Source: Silurus meridionalis (lineage: Eukaryota > Chordata > Actinopteri > Siluriformes > Siluridae). From it: 64,000 nt of DNA. A program made the position numbers and the translations under genes. Under the pieces are notes generated by a model. That model had not been told where the DNA came from. It searched no databases and was given only the letters and a program-made list of their open reading frames with translations. Positions 61,741 to 64,000 of the stretch are shown one piece after another; the stretch's first letter is position 1, and each line of letters opens with the position of its first letter. The stretch covers positions 15,258,990-15,322,989 of the forward strand of contig NC_060892.1 of NCBI RefSeq assembly GCF_014805685.1, written 5' to 3'.

Positions 61741-61918
61741 GTCACGTGACTATTCTGGTATTTTAAGCGTCTAATTGGATGCGTTACGTCATATCATGCT
61801 TAAAGTCTGATTGGTCACAGGTGTTGACTTTTTTTTCCTTCTTGATTATTTGTTTGTAACAGGAAAACTGGAGCTGCTCTTTCTACTCTCCTATTTTTTA
61901 AGTATCAACTTGTATAAA
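61741..61918 (+). promoter_or_regulatory. Candidate promoter of the GPCR gene
   Basis: Within 180 bp there are a palindromic E-box GTCACGTGAC (61741-61750), two inverted CCAAT boxes (ATTGG at 61774 and 61810), a CRE-like TTACGTCA (61784-61791) and a TATA-like TATAAAA (61912-61918). The motifs are seen directly. Their use as a promoter is inferred from clustering just before the start codon. Confidence 0.45.
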
Positions 61919-61941
61919 ATGATCGTAAAGAGCTGGCGTCC

Positions 61942-61971
61942 ATGTGTTTAGTGTTAACTCCAGCATCATGA
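61942..61971 (+). other. Upstream ORF overlapping the GPCR start
   Basis: ATG at 61942 opens a nine-codon frame (MCLVLTPAS) whose TGA at 61969-61971 overlaps the GPCR start as ATGA. If the transcript starts upstream of 61942, this would reduce or gate receptor translation. If the TATA-like box at 61912 is used, transcription would start near or after this ATG and the uORF might be skipped. Confidence 0.5.
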
Positions 61972-62769
61972 GCAATAACGAGTCTTTCCTGGGTGATTTG
62001 TACGAATTAGATATTCAAACCACAGACACACTGAGGTTGCCGGAGGTACACCGGCCCGTTAAGATCGGGATTATTTTGGCCCTGGGTGTTATGATCACTT
62101 TGGGGAACGTTGCCGTGGTGTCAGTCATTTACTCCGCGGTACCGGGTTGGTCGCGGAATTCACGGTATTTTCTGTTATCGTTAACCGGCGCGGACTCGGC
62201 GTTCGGTCTGATCGTCATGCCGTTGAATCTGTGCGTCAGCCTGCTGAAGGACTACAGCAACGAGCCTGACCCGTTCTGTCACGTGGTGGCCTTCTTTAAC
62301 GCCACCGTCTACTCCACGTGCATGTACACCTTGGCCAGCATCAGCCTGGAGCGCTACGTGGCCGTGTTTTTCCCGCTGCAGTACTCTACGCTGCTGACCC
62401 GGAGACGCGCCCTAGCGCTCATCGCATTCGCCTGGCTCTTTCCTCCTGTCCTTCTCGTGCCCATATCGTGCCCGGAGGGAATCATAGACGTGTATTTCTC
62501 CACGGCGTCCTTGGTGTGCAACCCGTCGTACTCCAGCAACGTCACGTACTCTCTGACCCTTACCGGCTTCATCTTCTTCCCCTGCTCGGCCCTTATGACC
62601 GTCTGTAACCTCAGGCTGTGGGTCGCCGCCAGGAGGCAGAGGAGGAAGTTGAGGAAACACGGCTCGGGTCGATGGACTAGGCCTAACGTGGCTTCGCGCG
62701 TGCTCGTGCCCGTCATGTCCGCCTACTACACGTGCTGGACCCCCTGCATGGTCATCATGATCTACACCG
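61968..62769 (+). CDS. Class A GPCR, exon 1 (TM1-TM6)
   Basis: This encodes a seven-helix plasma-membrane receptor that would signal through G proteins; its ligand is unknown. Exon 1 holds residues 1-267 of 361. The N-terminus has an N-glycosylation sequon at N4 (NES). Seen landmarks: N47 in TM1 (GNVAV), D76 in TM2, C104 at the top of TM3, ERY at 128-130 in place of DRY, W156 in TM4, P205 in TM5 and CWTP at 256-259 in TM6. A basic third loop (ARRQRRKLRK) and a second sequon NVT in loop 2 are also present. Position 3.32 counts as N111, not the Asp of amine receptors. The first in-frame ATG is at 61968; upstream there is only GTG. The exon ends in ACC G|GTAGGT. It is GC- and CpG-rich compared with the surroundings. 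I cannot name the subfamily. Confidence 0.88.
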
Positions 62770-63499
62770 GTAGGTTTGACTCGCACTTGGAACAGCCATG
62801 CGACACTTTGCATATGCATTTATTGTGGCTAAATTTCTTTAAAAGATTTGAGTCCATAATCACCAAACATGGCATAACACAGAGGAAAGACATAATTTCT
62901 GAAGAATAGAATCGGATAATCTCATACTTTTTAATAAATAATTAGAAATAAAGTATCTACATATCAACTATTTAAAAACTAGTTAAGAACTGGTCTGTCT
63001 TAGGGTTTTTTTGTTTTGTTTGTTTAACTTTTGCAAATCACTGACTACAAACGTTTCCAAAATGTTAAATAAATGTATCTTTAAAAAAAAAAAAACTTGG
63101 TCGATGATTACACGTGGTTGCGATCAGTTTATGTGAATTATCTGCCATGCAAAGTTTAATATATGTACTGTTACAAAAGAAACGAACATATTAGAATACG
63201 CATGTTAACATGAACCTGATTTGGACTTGATGTCCAATGTGACAGTATAAAAAAGAACACCAGTTCATTTACTTCAGTGGTGAGGTGTAGAATCCTTCAG
63301 AGTCCACAGCCACATTGATAGTATATACTTTGTACAGGTTTGGTGCATTTTGGTACAAATCCAGTTCAGCCAAGTTCTAGGAATTATTAAATTTATTTTC
63401 TTCCCCCAGACTGTCTCAGTAGGCTGTGTGCTACAGGACATGGTTTAAAAATGTCTACCGTAACCCACTAACGCTCTTTCTGTCCTGACCTTTTTTTAG
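62770..63499 (+). other. GPCR intron, 730 bp, GT-AG
   Basis: The donor GTAGGT at 62770 and an acceptor CCTTTTTTTAG ending at 63499 join codon 268 (G|CA, Ala) in phase 1. The exon 1 frame stays open through the intron to 62909, so an unspliced transcript would encode a receptor truncated after TM6 with a 47-residue novel tail. Confidence 0.85.
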
Positions 63500-63783
63500 C
63501 AATATCAGGCAGTGGTGTCCCCGAGTGGGTGGAATTTGTGGCCGTCTGGTTACCGACATCTAATGGGTTCCTCAACTGTATCTTTTACTTTTGGATTAAC
63601 CAGAGCTTCAGGAGAAAATTTCACTCTGTCCTGCAGAGGGTTTGTTTCAGACCTTGTCCTGACAGCAAACTTGCACACAACTCTGTGATGGCTACTCTGA
63701 ATAACAACACTGTGCATGAAAGGTCCTCCAGCGTGTCGTCCACTTGCACTTTACTCACAATTGCTGTTGAGACCTACATCTGA
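63500..63783 (+). CDS. Class A GPCR, exon 2 (TM7 and C-tail)
   Basis: Residues 268-361 continue AISGSGVPEWVEFVAVWLPT into TM7, NGFLNCIFYFWINQSFRRKF. The NPxxY motif is NCIFY (293-297), with Cys for Pro. Helix 8 (QSFRRKFHSVLQR) follows, with cysteines at 316 and 320 that could be lipid-anchored. The tail has a serine cluster SSSVSST (343-349), possible phosphorylation sites, and ends at TGA 63781-63783. The exon border inside TM6-TM7 is supported by both splice signals and by the restored helix order. Confidence 0.88.
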
Positions 63784-63953
63784 CAGCAAGAGGCCAAGTG
63801 GACCTCAAACAGCTGAGCATCCAGGGGTTTAAAAGTACTTTCTTAGTCATGTGGGAATGGAAAAAGGGATAATGACACACCTGTGAATCACTGGTATGGT
63901 TCATTTCATCCTCCTTACTTATACAGACTTTTAGCTTGTGGGCAAATTGTGCC
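63784..63953 (+). other. GPCR 3' flank
   Basis: Presumed 3' untranslated sequence. No AATAAA is visible before the window ends, so the polyadenylation site lies beyond or uses a variant signal. Confidence 0.4.
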
Positions 63954-63979
63954 TTTTTTTTTTTTTTTTTTTTTTTTTT
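63954..63979. repeat. Poly-T tract
   Basis: A T run of about 26 bp, perhaps the reversed tail of a retroposon on the minus strand. No retroposon body is visible within the window. Confidence 0.7.
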
Positions 63980-64000
63980 ACATTCAATGCACTATTACAC

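Noticed and set aside
61944..61967. N-terminal extension of the GPCR (eight extra residues)
   Set aside because: It begins at GTG, not ATG. The ATG two bases earlier is in another frame and stops at 61971. The first in-frame ATG is 61968.
62318..62819. Overlapping ORFs on both strands across GPCR exon 1
   Set aside because: They lie in other frames of a GC-rich coding exon. The receptor frame shows full GPCR helix order and signature motifs.

Overview
This is vertebrate nuclear DNA, almost certainly from a teleost fish. The sequence is AT-rich and dense in microsatellites. It carries many transposable-element families typical of fish: Tc1-like elements, a mariner, a pogo/Tigger-like element, a piggyBac-derived remnant, hAT-like ends, DIRS-type YR retrotransposons, L2-like LINE tails, a tRNA-Glu SINE and a short LTR element. 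The repeat mix would suit an ostariophysan fish such as a catfish, but the species cannot be fixed from sequence alone.

The only host gene I can support with confidence is at the right end. It is a two-exon class A (rhodopsin-like) G-protein coupled receptor on the + strand, with exon 1 at 61968-62769, a 730-bp GT-AG intron and exon 2 at 63500-63783. It encodes 361 residues. A cluster of promoter-like motifs (61741-61918) and a short upstream ORF overlapping the start codon precede it. A second possible host-derived piece is a terminal exon on the - strand at 23010-23297, from a multi-copy fish protein family of unknown function.

Layout. 1-7.4 kb: no gene seen, microsatellites only. 7.38-9.0 kb: a complete Tc1-like transposon with an intact 336-residue transposase. 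9.24-13.0 kb: a degraded retroelement with decapeptide-type repeats, then a DIRS element with inverted termini and an internal complementary region. 13.9-19.2 kb: Tc1 fragments, an L2-like LINE tail and a mariner fossil. 20.1-24.6 kb: a pogo-like element, a piggyBac-derived pseudogene, the orphan exon, and a Tc1 fossil with an inverted self-duplication. 24.6-33 kb: mostly unique sequence with a LINE scrap. 33.0-37.6 kb: a hAT-like non-autonomous element and a second DIRS remnant. 37.6-46.3 kb: gene-free, rich in microsatellites. 46.3-51.0 kb: LINE tails and one Tc1 element inserted inside another. 52.1-54.9 kb: a full-length tRNA-Glu SINE with 14-bp target duplications, and a tandem LTR-internal-LTR-internal-LTR array flanked by a 5-bp duplication. 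55-60.1 kb: repeat fragments and a dead Tc1 element. 60.2-63.8 kb: unique sequence leading into the GPCR gene.

Nothing here amounts to a new multi-gene system. The strongest points are structural. The LTR array has a mosaic middle LTR that records unequal recombination. The nested Tc1 pair has lesions mostly at homopolymers. One Tc1 copy looks capable of making transposase. The GPCR has non-standard signature residues and a start-overlapping upstream ORF.
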